Source: an uncultured Planctomyces sp. (GTDB lineage: Bacteria; Planctomycetota; Planctomycetia; Planctomycetales; Planctomycetaceae). Taken from it: 57,711 nt of DNA. The notes under the pieces were generated by a model. It made no database searches and was not told where the DNA came from. It saw only the letters and a program-made list of their open reading frames with translations. A program made the position numbers and the translations under genes. Of the stretch, positions 8,126 to 16,850 are shown one piece after another. Each line of letters begins with the position of its first letter. The stretch's first letter is position 1. The DNA lies in assembly GCA_937904325.1 (NCBI GenBank), contig CALGTK010000033.1, positions 1-57,711 of the forward strand, in the 5' to 3' direction.

Positions 8126-8938
8126 CTACTGGACGACCAACTCGCTGCGGGCGTTGCCTTCAATCCGTCTGGCAGTCATGTCGACGGTGATTTCCGACAC
8201 GAACTGAAACTCGCTCCGCGGCTCGACTTCACCTTTGGCTTCCTGGGTGATCTTGACGCTCCATTTCGCCAGTCCAAACGGTACAGACTCGCTGAGGTAA
8301 AGCGACGACTCATGCAGGACCCGGTCGTTGAGACTTTCCTGCTCGAAGTTGCCCGTCAGTTTGGTAGCGTCCACTTCTTCCTGCCCAACGAGGACCGACT
8401 CCGGCACATTGCCACGAGTCATATCCCTGTAGTGCCGAACCAGCGAAATGATCGGATAAATCTGCAGGACCTTTGAAGTGATCTCTTTCGGAGTCGCGTC
8501 TTTAGTGTTCGTTTTTCGAAACCCGCGGACGATCGGCAAATAGGTAACTGGCAATCCCTCGCTGTCACGAGTCTGGCCAATGACCGCACTCTCAGGCACG
8601 AGCACTTTGTAAATTCGCTCCCCGACTGTCCCCGTGGCAATCAAGCCATCCTTCACGCGGCCAGTCTGCAACTTCATTTCGATCCAGCGGCACGGCACAG
8701 TCTTCCTGCGATACTCGGCATCTTCTTTTCCGACCGACTTAATCGTGAGGTGCCGGATCCACTCCATTTCGAGGTTCCCCTCGCTGGAGCCAGGCTGGGC
8801 TTCAATCTGCCGATATGTGCCTTCGTAATGAACAAGGCTTCCGTCTTCCGGGAGATTCCAGATGATTCCCTGGGCAGACGCACTTTGCGACACGGCCAGG
8901 CAGACCAAAGCCGCGAGGAGAGGAGCTGTTCGGAACAT
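8126..8938 (-). CDS. Secreted protein of unknown function
   Basis: 270 residues with a clear signal peptide: a hydrophobic core LLAALVCLAVSQSASAQG with cleavage expected after ASA. The mature protein starts IIWNLPEDGSLVHYEGTYRQ and seems all-beta, with alternating polar strands and no catalytic motif I recognise. No membrane segment follows the leader, so it should be periplasmic or cell-surface associated. It lies between hpnE (325 bases upstream) and the small lipoprotein on the same strand; the gaps argue for separate transcription. Confidence 0.8.
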   Translation of the reverse strand: MFRTAPLLAALVCLAVSQSASAQGIIWNLPEDGSLVHYEGTYRQIEAQPGSSEGNLEMEWIRHLTIKSVGKEDAEYRRKTVPCRWIEMKLQTGRVKDGLIATGTVGERIYKVLVPESAVIGQTRDSEGLPVTYLPIVRGFRKTNTKDATPKEITSKVLQIYPIISLVRHYRDMTRGNVPESVLVGQEEVDATKLTGNFEQESLNDRVLHESSLYLSESVPFGLAKWSVKITQEAKGEVEPRSEFQFVSEITVDMTARRIEGNARSELVVQ

Positions 8939-9263
8939 CGTGGTTCACGCTTTCTTTCGAGCCATCAGGCACTGCCTGAATCGGCCACTCAATTAATCGG
9001 AGCCGAGATCTCAAACCCGCGGAATCTGATCTCGTTCAGAAGCTGGGAAGTTTGACCGTTGGGAACACATGAGACAACAGGATTTGTGACACTGGCTCTC
9101 CATTCGCGTGAGCTGGCCCTGCCAGACTCGTAGAAAGTCACTGAGCTGCACAATCGGCATGACGCGCCACAACCGTCATCCCAGGCTGATTCCCACTTTC
9201 CTTACGAATAGAACTTCCGACTCAAGGCGAACGGCGAACGGCTACCGTATTCGGTTGAACAAA
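8939..9263. other. Intergenic region, nothing recognised
   Basis: About 325 bases between hpnE and the secreted-protein gene on the same strand. Only scattered short frames are present; I saw no strong promoter, hairpin terminator or RNA motif. Confidence 0.45.
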
Positions 9264-10745
9264 TCACGAAAACAACAGCCGATACAGCCTTGCCGGTGCC
9301 AGGTCCGTGGCAACGACCGTGTCAGGTCTACCGGCTCTGGCCAGAATGTTTTCCGCTGCCAGGTAGCCGCTGCGGACGGCGCCTTCCATCGTGGCCGGCC
9401 AACCCGTTCGAGTCCAATCGCCCGCAAACTGAAGATTCGAGATCGGCGACTGCTGGACGGATCGAAATTCATCGACACCCGGCAGCGGTGAGAAAACCGC
9501 TCGGTGCTCCGTGATCATTCGACCGTGAATTAGACGTGCCCTGTGGCTGTCCGGCCAGACTTCACGTAATTCCGAATCCACTTTGGCGACAACTTCCTGC
9601 TCAGACATCGCCGACAGATCATGAGCCGCGCTGATTACCACCTGCAGGCGACAACCGCCGTCGTCTTCCGTCACTCCTTTTGAGTGAGGCGACCGATCGA
9701 GAAGCGGCGATGCCGAACTGAGTACCGTCCGATTGAACATCCACTGACTGAGTCGATCGACAAATGTCGCATGCGGCAACTCGGTCAGAGGTTGATCGTA
9801 CCACAAATGCATGCTCGCGATCGGAGCAGATTCCAATCGATCCAGCGAAACGACGTCGGAGCATTCTGCACAGTCGTCGGGCAACATCGACTTCACAAGG
9901 TTGTGCGGAACAGCGAGTACAAACTCGTCGGCAAAAATTTCAGTACCGTCACGCATCTCGACTCCGGAAATACCTCCACCATCAATCAGCAATCGCCGCA
10001 CGCCGGCCTTTACCCGAATATCCACACCATGCATCCGCAACGCCGCTGATATCCGAGTCCCGTAAACATCGTCAAGAGGCACTGTTGGGATGGAAACCTG
10101 CCATCCGTCGTGGCTGGCGAGAAACCCGTCGACAAAAACTTTCCGCGCATGGTGAAGACTGATACGATCAAGCGACTCGCTCAGAGCACTGACCAGAACC
10201 AGATGCCAGAATCGGCGTTGCACCGTTTCAGACTGACGCTGGCCATCAAGCCAATCCTGGAACGAGCGATCCGTCTTCGTTCTGTCCTTCGCCAGTGCTC
10301 GCAACCCGGACGCTATCTGCCACTTCTCGCCAAGCGTGAACCAGGGCATTTTCATGAACGACGACGCCAGGTGCAGTGGAGCCGGCAAGGACGATGCTGC
10401 AAAGCGAACTACTTTCGCCTGGCCAGGCGGACCTACGAAATACAGTTCCCTCTGAGTCTCAAACAGATCTGAGCAACCTGTATCTTCGCAAAACGACCGA
10501 AAGCTCGTGCAGCACCCCATCGCAACGTGCTGACAGTTGTCAATGGTTTCGCCGGTATCGCGATCAACAATCGAACTGGCTCGACCACCGAGCCGGGGCC
10601 GCGACTCCAGCACCGTGACTGACATGCCGCGCGACGAAAGTGCCGATGCAGCAGCAAGTCCTGCCAGCCCACCGCCGATCACGACGACACGTTTTCCCGC
10701 AGCGGCCTGCGGCGGCGATGGATTTTCTTCGGCAGGGTCGGACAT
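9264..10745 (-). CDS. hpnE: Hydroxysqualene dehydroxylase (squalene-associated FAD-dependent desaturase)
   Basis: 493 residues. The dinucleotide-binding motif VVVIGGGLAGLAAASAL sits at residues 20-36, followed by LESRPRLGGRASS, the second FAD contact. The segment DNCQHVAMGCCTSFRSFCED is characteristic of the HpnE branch of the amine oxidase/phytoene desaturase superfamily. A C-terminal FAD motif reads FAGDWTRTGWPATMEGAVRSG. HpnE reduces hydroxysqualene to squalene in the HpnCDE route feeding hopanoid or sterol synthesis. HpnC and HpnD are not in the window. It is divergent from the SpoU methyltransferase gene, with a 160-base shared promoter region. Confidence 0.9.
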   Translation of the reverse strand: MSDPAEENPSPPQAAAGKRVVVIGGGLAGLAAASALSSRGMSVTVLESRPRLGGRASSIVDRDTGETIDNCQHVAMGCCTSFRSFCEDTGCSDLFETQRELYFVGPPGQAKVVRFAASSLPAPLHLASSFMKMPWFTLGEKWQIASGLRALAKDRTKTDRSFQDWLDGQRQSETVQRRFWHLVLVSALSESLDRISLHHARKVFVDGFLASHDGWQVSIPTVPLDDVYGTRISAALRMHGVDIRVKAGVRRLLIDGGGISGVEMRDGTEIFADEFVLAVPHNLVKSMLPDDCAECSDVVSLDRLESAPIASMHLWYDQPLTELPHATFVDRLSQWMFNRTVLSSASPLLDRSPHSKGVTEDDGGCRLQVVISAAHDLSAMSEQEVVAKVDSELREVWPDSHRARLIHGRMITEHRAVFSPLPGVDEFRSVQQSPISNLQFAGDWTRTGWPATMEGAVRSGYLAAENILARAGRPDTVVATDLAPARLYRLLFS

Positions 10746-10905
10746 TGGACGATTCGGACACTCAAGGAATGAGTCACTTCAAGCAGAGATTGTTGCCGGA
10801 GTATAGTGCGATCCTCTGATCTGCTCACCCTGCTCTGCCATACAGAATCAGTATCAAAAACCAACTGAACCAAGCGAGGCGGAATTCCCGAACGGCCCCA
10901 CACTC

Positions 10906-11733
10906 ATGCCACTGATAGAAATCTCAGACCTCGATGATCCGAGGTTGGACGTTTACAGAAACATCAAAAAAACGAACCTGACACGGTGGTCTGCGCAGTT
11001 CATCGCTGAAGGCAAGAAGCTCACGATTCGGCTTCTGGAAAGCGAATTCGGTGTCGCTTCGGTTTTGACGAGCGATAAGCACGTCGACCTGCTGAAGCCA
11101 CACCTGCGTAACGACGTTCCGGCGTTCGTCGTTCCGCATCAATTGGCACAAATGCTGGTCGGCCAAACCTTCCATGCCGGAATGCTTGGTTGCGGCATCC
11201 GAAAGATTCCACCGACGCTAGAAGAACTGATGCAAATCGAGCGGCGCCACCTGATCACCGTTTGCTGCGGCGTCGAAAACCTGGAGAACATGGGAGGGAT
11301 TATCCGAACAGCGGCTGGTTTTGGCGCCACAGCCCTGTTGCTGGGACCTGCCTGTTGCGACGCATTTTCCCGACGTGCTCTGCGAGTCTCAATGGGCAGC
11401 GCGCTGAACATCCCCATCATCGAAGCCGGTAAAGACCTGAGTCAGATGCTGACCACGCTGCGCGACCAGCATCACTTCAATCTGGTCGCGTCAATTCTGG
11501 ATAACAACGCGTTACGACTGCGTGATTGCCCTACCGAGGGCAACGTCGCCGTTATACTGGGCAACGAAGATGCCGGTCTGGATACTGAATGGCTCGACCT
11601 GTGCAGCCATCGAGTCACGATCCCGATGCACTCCGGAACCGATTCACTGAACGTTGCCGTGGCCGCCGCCGTATTTATGCATCACTTCGCCGAGAACATT
11701 AACGACACGTCAACAGGCATCGGCGACCGCTAA
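10906..11733 (+). CDS. TrmH/SpoU family RNA 2'-O-methyltransferase
   Basis: 275 residues. The three SpoU motifs that build the trefoil-knot SAM site are present in order: NLENMGGIIRTAAGFGA (motif 1, with Asn and Arg), VAVILGNEDAGL (motif 2) and VTIPMHSGTDSLNVAVAAAV (motif 3). About 100 residues before them form an RNA-binding domain. The enzyme methylates a ribose 2'-OH in tRNA or rRNA using S-adenosylmethionine; the target base cannot be assigned. It appears to be transcribed alone, divergent from hpnE. Confidence 0.93.
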   Translation: MPLIEISDLDDPRLDVYRNIKKTNLTRWSAQFIAEGKKLTIRLLESEFGVASVLTSDKHVDLLKPHLRNDVPAFVVPHQLAQMLVGQTFHAGMLGCGIRKIPPTLEELMQIERRHLITVCCGVENLENMGGIIRTAAGFGATALLLGPACCDAFSRRALRVSMGSALNIPIIEAGKDLSQMLTTLRDQHHFNLVASILDNNALRLRDCPTEGNVAVILGNEDAGLDTEWLDLCSHRVTIPMHSGTDSLNVAVAAAVFMHHFAENINDTSTGIGDR

Positions 11734-11898
11734 CACTCGTCAGGAAGCAGTACCGGCAACGTTGCTCGAAACTCGCCAGTCGACTCGAAACAGGTCACTT
11801 GCGGGCAACTTGCACAAAGACGAGCATCGACGCTCGTTGATCCCCGTCCCGACCGAGTAAATCAATACACAAAAAGCCGCTAGATCAGGACCAGAGCG

Positions 11899-12369
11899 AT
11901 GCGTAAAGAGCCAATTCACCGGATACACCTGAAAGGGCCCTGGGATTACGAATGGTTTGAGGGGCCGACCGGATCAGCAACTTCGGCTCAGGACGAAAAC
12001 TTGACGATGGACTATCCACTACTGAAAAATTTCCGGGTCCGTATGCCGTCTTCCGTTCAGGAAACTTTCGGCAACATGTCGGGGCGGGTCATTTTCCGCA
12101 GACGATTTCAGCGGCCAACGAATCTCGACAGCAACGAGCGGGTACACATCGCTTTCGACGGGATTGGTGGCCGAGCTGATGTCGCCGTAAACGGTAAGAC
12201 GCTCGGGAGTCTGTCGAACAATTCGGAAACGGTTTCATTCGACATGACGGAAGTACTCGAGCATTCGAATGAATTGTCCGTCGACCTGACTATCGTGTGG
12301 GACGACGACGTGGAACCCGGAGGGCTCTTCCAACCGGTAGCCGTCGAGATTCACAAAGACGACACTTAA
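11899..12369 (+). CDS. Free-standing GH2-type sugar-binding (galactose-binding-like) domain protein
   Basis: 156 residues, no signal peptide. The sequence follows the N-terminal jelly-roll domain of family 2 glycoside hydrolases: LKGPWDYEWFEG at the start, GRVIFRRRFQRP, then VHIAFDGIGGRADVAVNGKT and a final strand with DLTIVWDDDVEPGGLF. In GH2 enzymes this domain precedes the catalytic barrel, which is absent here; the gene simply stops and is followed by a convergent gene. It may be a stand-alone carbohydrate-binding or lectin-like protein, or a shortened hydrolase that kept a functional frame. The absence of a leader suggests a cytoplasmic location. Confidence 0.7.
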   Translation: MRKEPIHRIHLKGPWDYEWFEGPTGSATSAQDENLTMDYPLLKNFRVRMPSSVQETFGNMSGRVIFRRRFQRPTNLDSNERVHIAFDGIGGRADVAVNGKTLGSLSNNSETVSFDMTEVLEHSNELSVDLTIVWDDDVEPGGLFQPVAVEIHKDDT

Positions 12370-12389
12370 GCGAGCATCGTCAATCAGAA

Positions 12390-12866
12390 TTACGATTCAG
12401 TGAGTGGCAAATCAAGTCGATACCTCGGCGTGCCGCGGTAAAGCCAAACGACCAGGCCGAACGGAATGCCCATCGACATTGCCGCAAAGATCCTGGCATC
12501 GGTCAGGCTACCCTGCGTGATCACGGTAACGTTCCAGCCGACTCCTGCTCCAAATATGCCACTGAGGATAGACAAAAGAATAAGGTCACGTTGCCATCGC
12601 CAGGCTTCGGAGCAGAATCGCTGGCGTATCAGGAGTCCGCAGCCACTCCAGTCTGCTTGATAAAACAGTCTCGACTCGATCCGTTGAAAGACGAATACGG
12701 AGTACGCGTAACCGGCTACACCCAGCGAGCACCCGATCAGCGATGCAAAGCTGTCGCCAAACAGAGCGAGTACGCATCGTGGAACCATCGCCAGGAAGAT
12801 CGCGATCCGAGAGCCGATCATCGCCAGAGCAGCAATTTTTGCCAGCAGATCACAAAGCACCGACAT
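12390..12866 (-). CDS. Membrane protein of unknown function
   Basis: 158 residues with about four hydrophobic segments, near residues 8-34, 40-60, 95-117 and 128-142 (for example LILLSILSGIFGAGVGWNV). Basic residues cluster between the second and third segments (RQRFCSEAWRWQR), consistent with a cytoplasmic loop. No domain is recognised. It converges on the sugar-binding-domain gene with a gap of 20 bases. Confidence 0.65.
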   Translation of the reverse strand: MSVLCDLLAKIAALAMIGSRIAIFLAMVPRCVLALFGDSFASLIGCSLGVAGYAYSVFVFQRIESRLFYQADWSGCGLLIRQRFCSEAWRWQRDLILLSILSGIFGAGVGWNVTVITQGSLTDARIFAAMSMGIPFGLVVWLYRGTPRYRLDLPLTES

Positions 12867-12984
12867 CCAAAAAACCTTTGAAATACTCTGTTTCTACAGA
12901 TAAATAATCAGGGAACGTCAACCTGCTCTTTGGATTACGCGTCGTATCGCTTAGGGATGCTGTCCTTAATCACTGCCAGTTTTC

Positions 12985-13047
12985 AGTAGCACGCGACGCC
13001 ATCGCGTCGGCATGGCTTGTGCTGACGACAAAGCGTGTCGTGCCACT
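12985..13047. repeat. 63-bp MITE-like imperfect inverted repeat
   Basis: The left end agtagcacgcgacgc (12985-12999) is nearly the complement of the right end gcgtgtcgtgccact (13033-13047), with 3 mismatches in 15. The middle holds internal near-palindromic text around gacgccatcgcgtcgg. The right end supplies the stop codon region of the SAF-domain gene. The compact, symmetric, gene-free form suggests a mobile miniature element or a REP-like repeat. Confidence 0.55.
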
Positions 13048-13408
13048 ATGGGGAAGCCATTCCGGACACGTTCCTAAGAGACGCGGCTTGAATTGGAGTT
13101 GCCGACTCAATCTCTTTTTGAACAACTCGGCCAACAATGAGACGTTCTGACAGAATGATGTCGTCGCGGAGTTCTCGAACTGGCCACGGCCCTGTGCCGA
13201 TGTCATCTTTTCGAACAACCATTCCCGGCTTCAACGTTATGACAGCCATTGGAATCGTTCGTGTCTCTAAGCCTTCACGCCGAAGCGTCAACTGTGGCTG
13301 CTCAAGGGTGTCCAGGGTCTTCATCACCGAGTAGAACCCGAACATCACAAACACACCAAGCATAGCGACCATCGCAAGCATTACTCTGGCAGGAATCAGA
13401 AGTCTCAT
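13046..13408 (-). CDS. Single SAF-domain protein (CpaB N-terminus-like), possibly truncated
   Basis: 120 residues: an N-terminal membrane helix (VMLAMVAMLGVFVMFGFYSV) and a SAF domain near residues 50-110, with PMAVITLKPGMVVRKDDIG and the later VGRVVQKEIESATPI typical of the antifreeze/flagellar/CpaB fold. CpaB-type pilus proteins carry this domain and then continue for another 150-250 residues, but this one stops right after it, inside a MITE-like repeat. It may be a genuine one-domain protein or a pilus/flagellar assembly protein cut short by the repeat. It is far from the Tad locus at 39-45 kb. Confidence 0.65.
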   Translation of the reverse strand: MRLLIPARVMLAMVAMLGVFVMFGFYSVMKTLDTLEQPQLTLRREGLETRTIPMAVITLKPGMVVRKDDIGTGPWPVRELRDDIILSERLIVGRVVQKEIESATPIQAASLRNVSGMASP

Positions 13409-13679
13409 GGCTCTACTTTCTGCCTGGCTAAGCCATCAAGTCAGCGACGCACAAACTTCTGAAGTCTGAGCCGCCGTATCACCCGAGTTTCGAATCTGAA
13501 TTGTCAGCAACCGGAACTGTATACGTAGACGTTGCCCCGGCCAGCCAGCCACAACACGCGCGGCTTCTTCCGCCGTGCAATTGGTTTTCTGTCGAAAATT
13601 CCGATCGCATCCATCAACCAATTGTTCGCAATGCCGATTCCAGGATCACACCAACCGGTAACCTTCATCCCCAACGCTT

Positions 13680-14855
13680 CTAGACGCCAGCGTGAACTTT
13701 GAGTGACGGTGCATTTGCCGACACAGCAGCCTGTTCTTCAGCAGCAACTTCGACTTTGACCGGTGGACGTTGAACCGGAAAATCCTCCGCTTCGGCAGCA
13801 CGACGACGTTTCAGTAATTGAGCGACCGGAGAGAACTTTGCATAGTGACCGTAAGCGATCGAAGTGAAGTCAGCGTTGCTCCACGTCCCGACTCGCTGTG
13901 CATCATATGGATGAAACACGATCCGCTGGTCGTCCCGCATAAAACTGTCTCGGACCATGTGCCCGAGCAGACAGTTCAATGCAGCGTCGCCATATTCCTG
14001 CCGAGCTCCCAGAAACACATTCTCGAGACGACTTCCTGTCCGATAATTGTATGCACACGCCGCTGGACGGCCCGACACAGTCAGAGAGCAGAACTCAACA
14101 ACCCCGGCATCTACTGCAGCCGAGTGAGCATCTTTCATAACGGCCAGCTCGCAATCGTCACGTCGTCCCCGGCCTTTAACATCACGACGAATTCCTTCGA
14201 GGACTCGAAACAGATCCCAGCGACGATCAGTCGCTCCGACTATGCCGCCTGCAGGACGCCATCGATGAAACGAGATCGGCCCGCAATGCTCAATGACCTT
14301 TTCGGATTGAATGAAATCCATCCGCCCCGACATATTGCGACTTCCCATGTAGTCGTCCCAGCAGTCCGTCATCTCGACAACGGGATGTGCCACGGCACCG
14401 ATTCGAAGAGGTTTCAGTCGAGCGTTCCGAAGAGCGTTATTCGTTCGAAGATTGTCGCGCCCGAACTCGTCGATCTGTGGAAGTTCTAACGCCTTCCAAT
14501 TGCGTGGAGTTTTGCGAACATGACTGAATGCGGTACTTAGAGTTGCGGCCGGGTGCGGTCCGATCGCTCCATAAAACGGGACGAACGTATTTTTCGGCCA
14601 GGACAGGACTGAAGCTGTGCCCAGCGACGTCTCAACGTGACGAGTGACTAACGGAACGATTCCAATCGGCTTCGTCCGAAGAGTCACCAGCAGAACGCGA
14701 AGTTCCTGTTTGTCGCCATAGGTCCGCCAGTAGCTTCTAAACCAATCCCATGACTGTACGAAGGATGCGTTCGGAGTCTTTTCCCAGAGCTCACGCCAGG
14801 TAATACGCAGATTCGCCAACTCTTCAAAAGTGGTGATTTCCGAAACCGCAATCAT
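13680..14855 (-). CDS. CelD/BcsL-type GNAT acetyltransferase-like protein
   Basis: 391 residues. The start at 14855 has GGGAG five bases upstream, and homology begins there with ITTFEELANLRITWRELWEKTPNASFVQSWDWF (in two overlapping parts, characteristic of COG5653-like proteins). The C-terminal half has the GNAT fold: GVVEFCSLTVSGRPAACAYNY and a late DYGHYAKFSP-like segment. Such proteins acylate or otherwise modify exopolysaccharide and lie in cellulose and EPS loci. An upstream in-frame extension to 15236 looks non-coding. Related genes occur at 50.8 and 52.2 kb. Confidence 0.8.
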   Translation of the reverse strand: MIAVSEITTFEELANLRITWRELWEKTPNASFVQSWDWFRSYWRTYGDKQELRVLLVTLRTKPIGIVPLVTRHVETSLGTASVLSWPKNTFVPFYGAIGPHPAATLSTAFSHVRKTPRNWKALELPQIDEFGRDNLRTNNALRNARLKPLRIGAVAHPVVEMTDCWDDYMGSRNMSGRMDFIQSEKVIEHCGPISFHRWRPAGGIVGATDRRWDLFRVLEGIRRDVKGRGRRDDCELAVMKDAHSAAVDAGVVEFCSLTVSGRPAACAYNYRTGSRLENVFLGARQEYGDAALNCLLGHMVRDSFMRDDQRIVFHPYDAQRVGTWSNADFTSIAYGHYAKFSPVAQLLKRRRAAEAEDFPVQRPPVKVEVAAEEQAAVSANAPSLKVHAGV

Positions 14856-15303
14856 CACTGCTCCCAACGCGGCAAGCATGCCACAAAAATGATTCTCGAT
14901 CTTCCGCCCCGGCTGCAGTCGCTGCCGTGAACTGAACTGTCGAGTACGCGTCGCCGTCCAACGCGTCACTGAGACGACAGACCGGTAATCGCAACCACCG
15001 TGCCGCAGTCCGGCCGGTTTGACCGATAACATGAACGAGCACCTGTTGTGGCCAGCGTATCCAAACCACTTAGCTGAGCAGACCAAATTGCGCAAAGTGT
15101 TGCTGAGATTCATTTTCGGTTCACTCTGAAGCCTCAAACTTTGTCTACTTTCGCTGTTCCAAAACGTTGACAGCACATTCGACAACAGTGAACGCCTCAG
15201 AGCTAGCGTTACCTGAATGTTGTGGAGCGGCAACATCCATGTGGTGATCTCGCGACATGTTGCCTCTCGACACAGAACCGATCATCACACCGGATGGTCG
15301 CCC
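14856..15303. other. Intergenic region upstream of the GNAT gene
   Basis: About 450 bases. The GNAT reading frame stays open through most of it, but the translation is rich in Arg, Ser and Leu without domain-like pattern and lies before a good ribosome-binding site, so I treat it as untranslated. A plus-strand TTGACA occurs near 15166 with no convincing -10 partner. Confidence 0.45.
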
Positions 15304-15753
15304 TCACGCGGCGCGGCTGCCAAGGCCATCGTGACAAAGCTTCAGAATCACAACTCCGATTCCGACGACAGCGATTCCTTCAAATACCGTCCACCAGACA
15401 GGCATCGACTCGGCAATATCCACTCCCACCAGAATCAGACCGGCAACAGCGATGACTCGGCCATACCAACGGACCAACGAACGATAGTGGGCAACGTCAC
15501 TCGCCATCGCGAGCAACATCGCCCCGTGGATTCCGTAGACCAATGACGTAGAACGGGCCATATATCCGACAATTCGTCCTGGCGGGAGAGTTCCCAAACC
15601 GACGGCCTCATGCGCCCAGGCGAGCCACGTCTCCGGCAGAAAAACAACGACGATAGCCAGCAGATCTGTAACTCCAACCAGCGTCAGGAACACTTTAAGT
15701 AGCCGGTCCTTCCTGGCAAGTACTTCGTCATGCAGGTCTTGATTTGCCGTCAC
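15304..15753 (-). CDS. Four-helix membrane protein of unknown function
   Basis: 149 residues with four membrane segments: LLKVFLTLVGVTDLLAIVVV, a middle pair around ARSTSLVYGIHGAMLLAMA and RVIAVAGLILVGVDIAES, and a last one AVVGIGVVILKLC. Charged, helical termini should face the cytoplasm. No family is recognised with confidence. Its ATG overlaps the stop of the RluA-type gene by four bases (ATGA), so it is translationally coupled as the last gene of a three-gene operon. Confidence 0.75.
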   Translation of the reverse strand: MTANQDLHDEVLARKDRLLKVFLTLVGVTDLLAIVVVFLPETWLAWAHEAVGLGTLPPGRIVGYMARSTSLVYGIHGAMLLAMASDVAHYRSLVRWYGRVIAVAGLILVGVDIAESMPVWWTVFEGIAVVGIGVVILKLCHDGLGSRAA

Positions 15754-16850
15754 GAGTCGCCGGTCTCCTTGTTCTTGTCATTGTGCGAGGCAGCCGCTGA
15801 ACGCAGCCCGTCTACAAAGACAGCAAGATCAGCAGGCAAATCAGATTCAAACGACAGCCGCTGACCGGACTCAGGATGATCGAAAGCCAGCAGCCGAGCG
15901 TGCAGTGCCAGACGTGGAACACGACTTTCATCAGGTACGGTCCCACTCCCAAAAAGTCCGCGGTACATCACGTCGCCACAGACCGGGTGCTCCTGCTCTG
16001 CCAGATGAATCCGAATCTGATGCGTCCGCCCCGTTTCCAGACGACAGCTTACCAACGAGTACAGACCTAACGCCTCTACAGATTCGACGTGCGTTACCGC
16101 CGCTTTACCCTCGGTTTCCGACGTCGTACTGCCACGAAGCCCGTCGCCACGATCGCGCACCAGTCGACCTCGAACAATGCCGATCCCAGCAGTCCCGGTG
16201 ACGACCGCCTGATAGACACGGTCTACCGAGTGCTCAGCAAATTGCTTGACCAGACTCTGTTCAGCTTCCAAAGACCTAGCGAAAACCAGCAACCCACTCG
16301 TATCCCGGTCGAGTCGATGCACTGACCGAACATGTTGACGACGCAGCTTCGGCGGCAACGATGAAAGATTTCGTTTGCTTCGAGTTGCAGCCCCTACAGC
16401 TCGCAGCACACTTTCATCGGCAGATGGCTGCTGCATGCGACGTTTGATCGGCCAGTTAATCTCCGCGACGTGCCGCAGAGAAACCATGCCCGACGGTTTC
16501 TCAATCACGACCACCGATTCGTCGAGATGCAGAATGTTGACATCACCATCGTCAGGCGGAGGCGGCAACGGCGCAGCGGCGAGAAACACATTCTCCGAAG
16601 CCGTCAGACGCCTGGCAACATCCAGACAAAGCACACCCGAAACGGTCACGCGTCGGCGGTCGACCATTTTGCGGATTTGCCGCCAGGACTGGTCGGGAAG
16701 AAACTCGCGTAACGCCTGGCAGATTGTCTTTCCAGCAAGTTCAGCAGGTACGTCCCAGTCATTCCCGGGCACGGTTGTGTTTGACATTTGGAAGCAGTTC
16801 GGATTCGTATAAGTATATTGAAAGTAAGTTTGCGAAGCTGACGAAGTCAT
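15750..16850 (-). CDS. RluA family RNA pseudouridine synthase
   Basis: 366 residues. An S4 RNA-binding domain lies near residues 45-100 (WRQIRKMVDRRRVTVSGV), followed by the catalytic domain with VVIEKPSGMVSLRHV and the active-site motif VHRLDRDTSGLLVFARS, which contains the conserved Asp. RLETGRTHQIRIHL is a second RluA hallmark. The enzyme converts specific uridines in 23S rRNA or tRNA to pseudouridine. The start at 16850 overlaps the upstream stop as TAATG, suggesting coupling; an internal ATG at 16787 is closer to where family homology begins. Confidence 0.92.
   Translation of the reverse strand: MTSSASQTYFQYTYTNPNCFQMSNTTVPGNDWDVPAELAGKTICQALREFLPDQSWRQIRKMVDRRRVTVSGVLCLDVARRLTASENVFLAAAPLPPPPDDGDVNILHLDESVVVIEKPSGMVSLRHVAEINWPIKRRMQQPSADESVLRAVGAATRSKRNLSSLPPKLRRQHVRSVHRLDRDTSGLLVFARSLEAEQSLVKQFAEHSVDRVYQAVVTGTAGIGIVRGRLVRDRGDGLRGSTTSETEGKAAVTHVESVEALGLYSLVSCRLETGRTHQIRIHLAEQEHPVCGDVMYRGLFGSGTVPDESRVPRLALHARLLAFDHPESGQRLSFESDLPADLAVFVDGLRSAAASHNDKNKETGDS

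Noticed and set aside
14856-15236. In-frame N-terminal extension of the GNAT protein (127 extra residues)
   Set aside because: The text has no domain pattern, is Arg/Ser-rich, and a good ribosome-binding site precedes the ATG at 14855.
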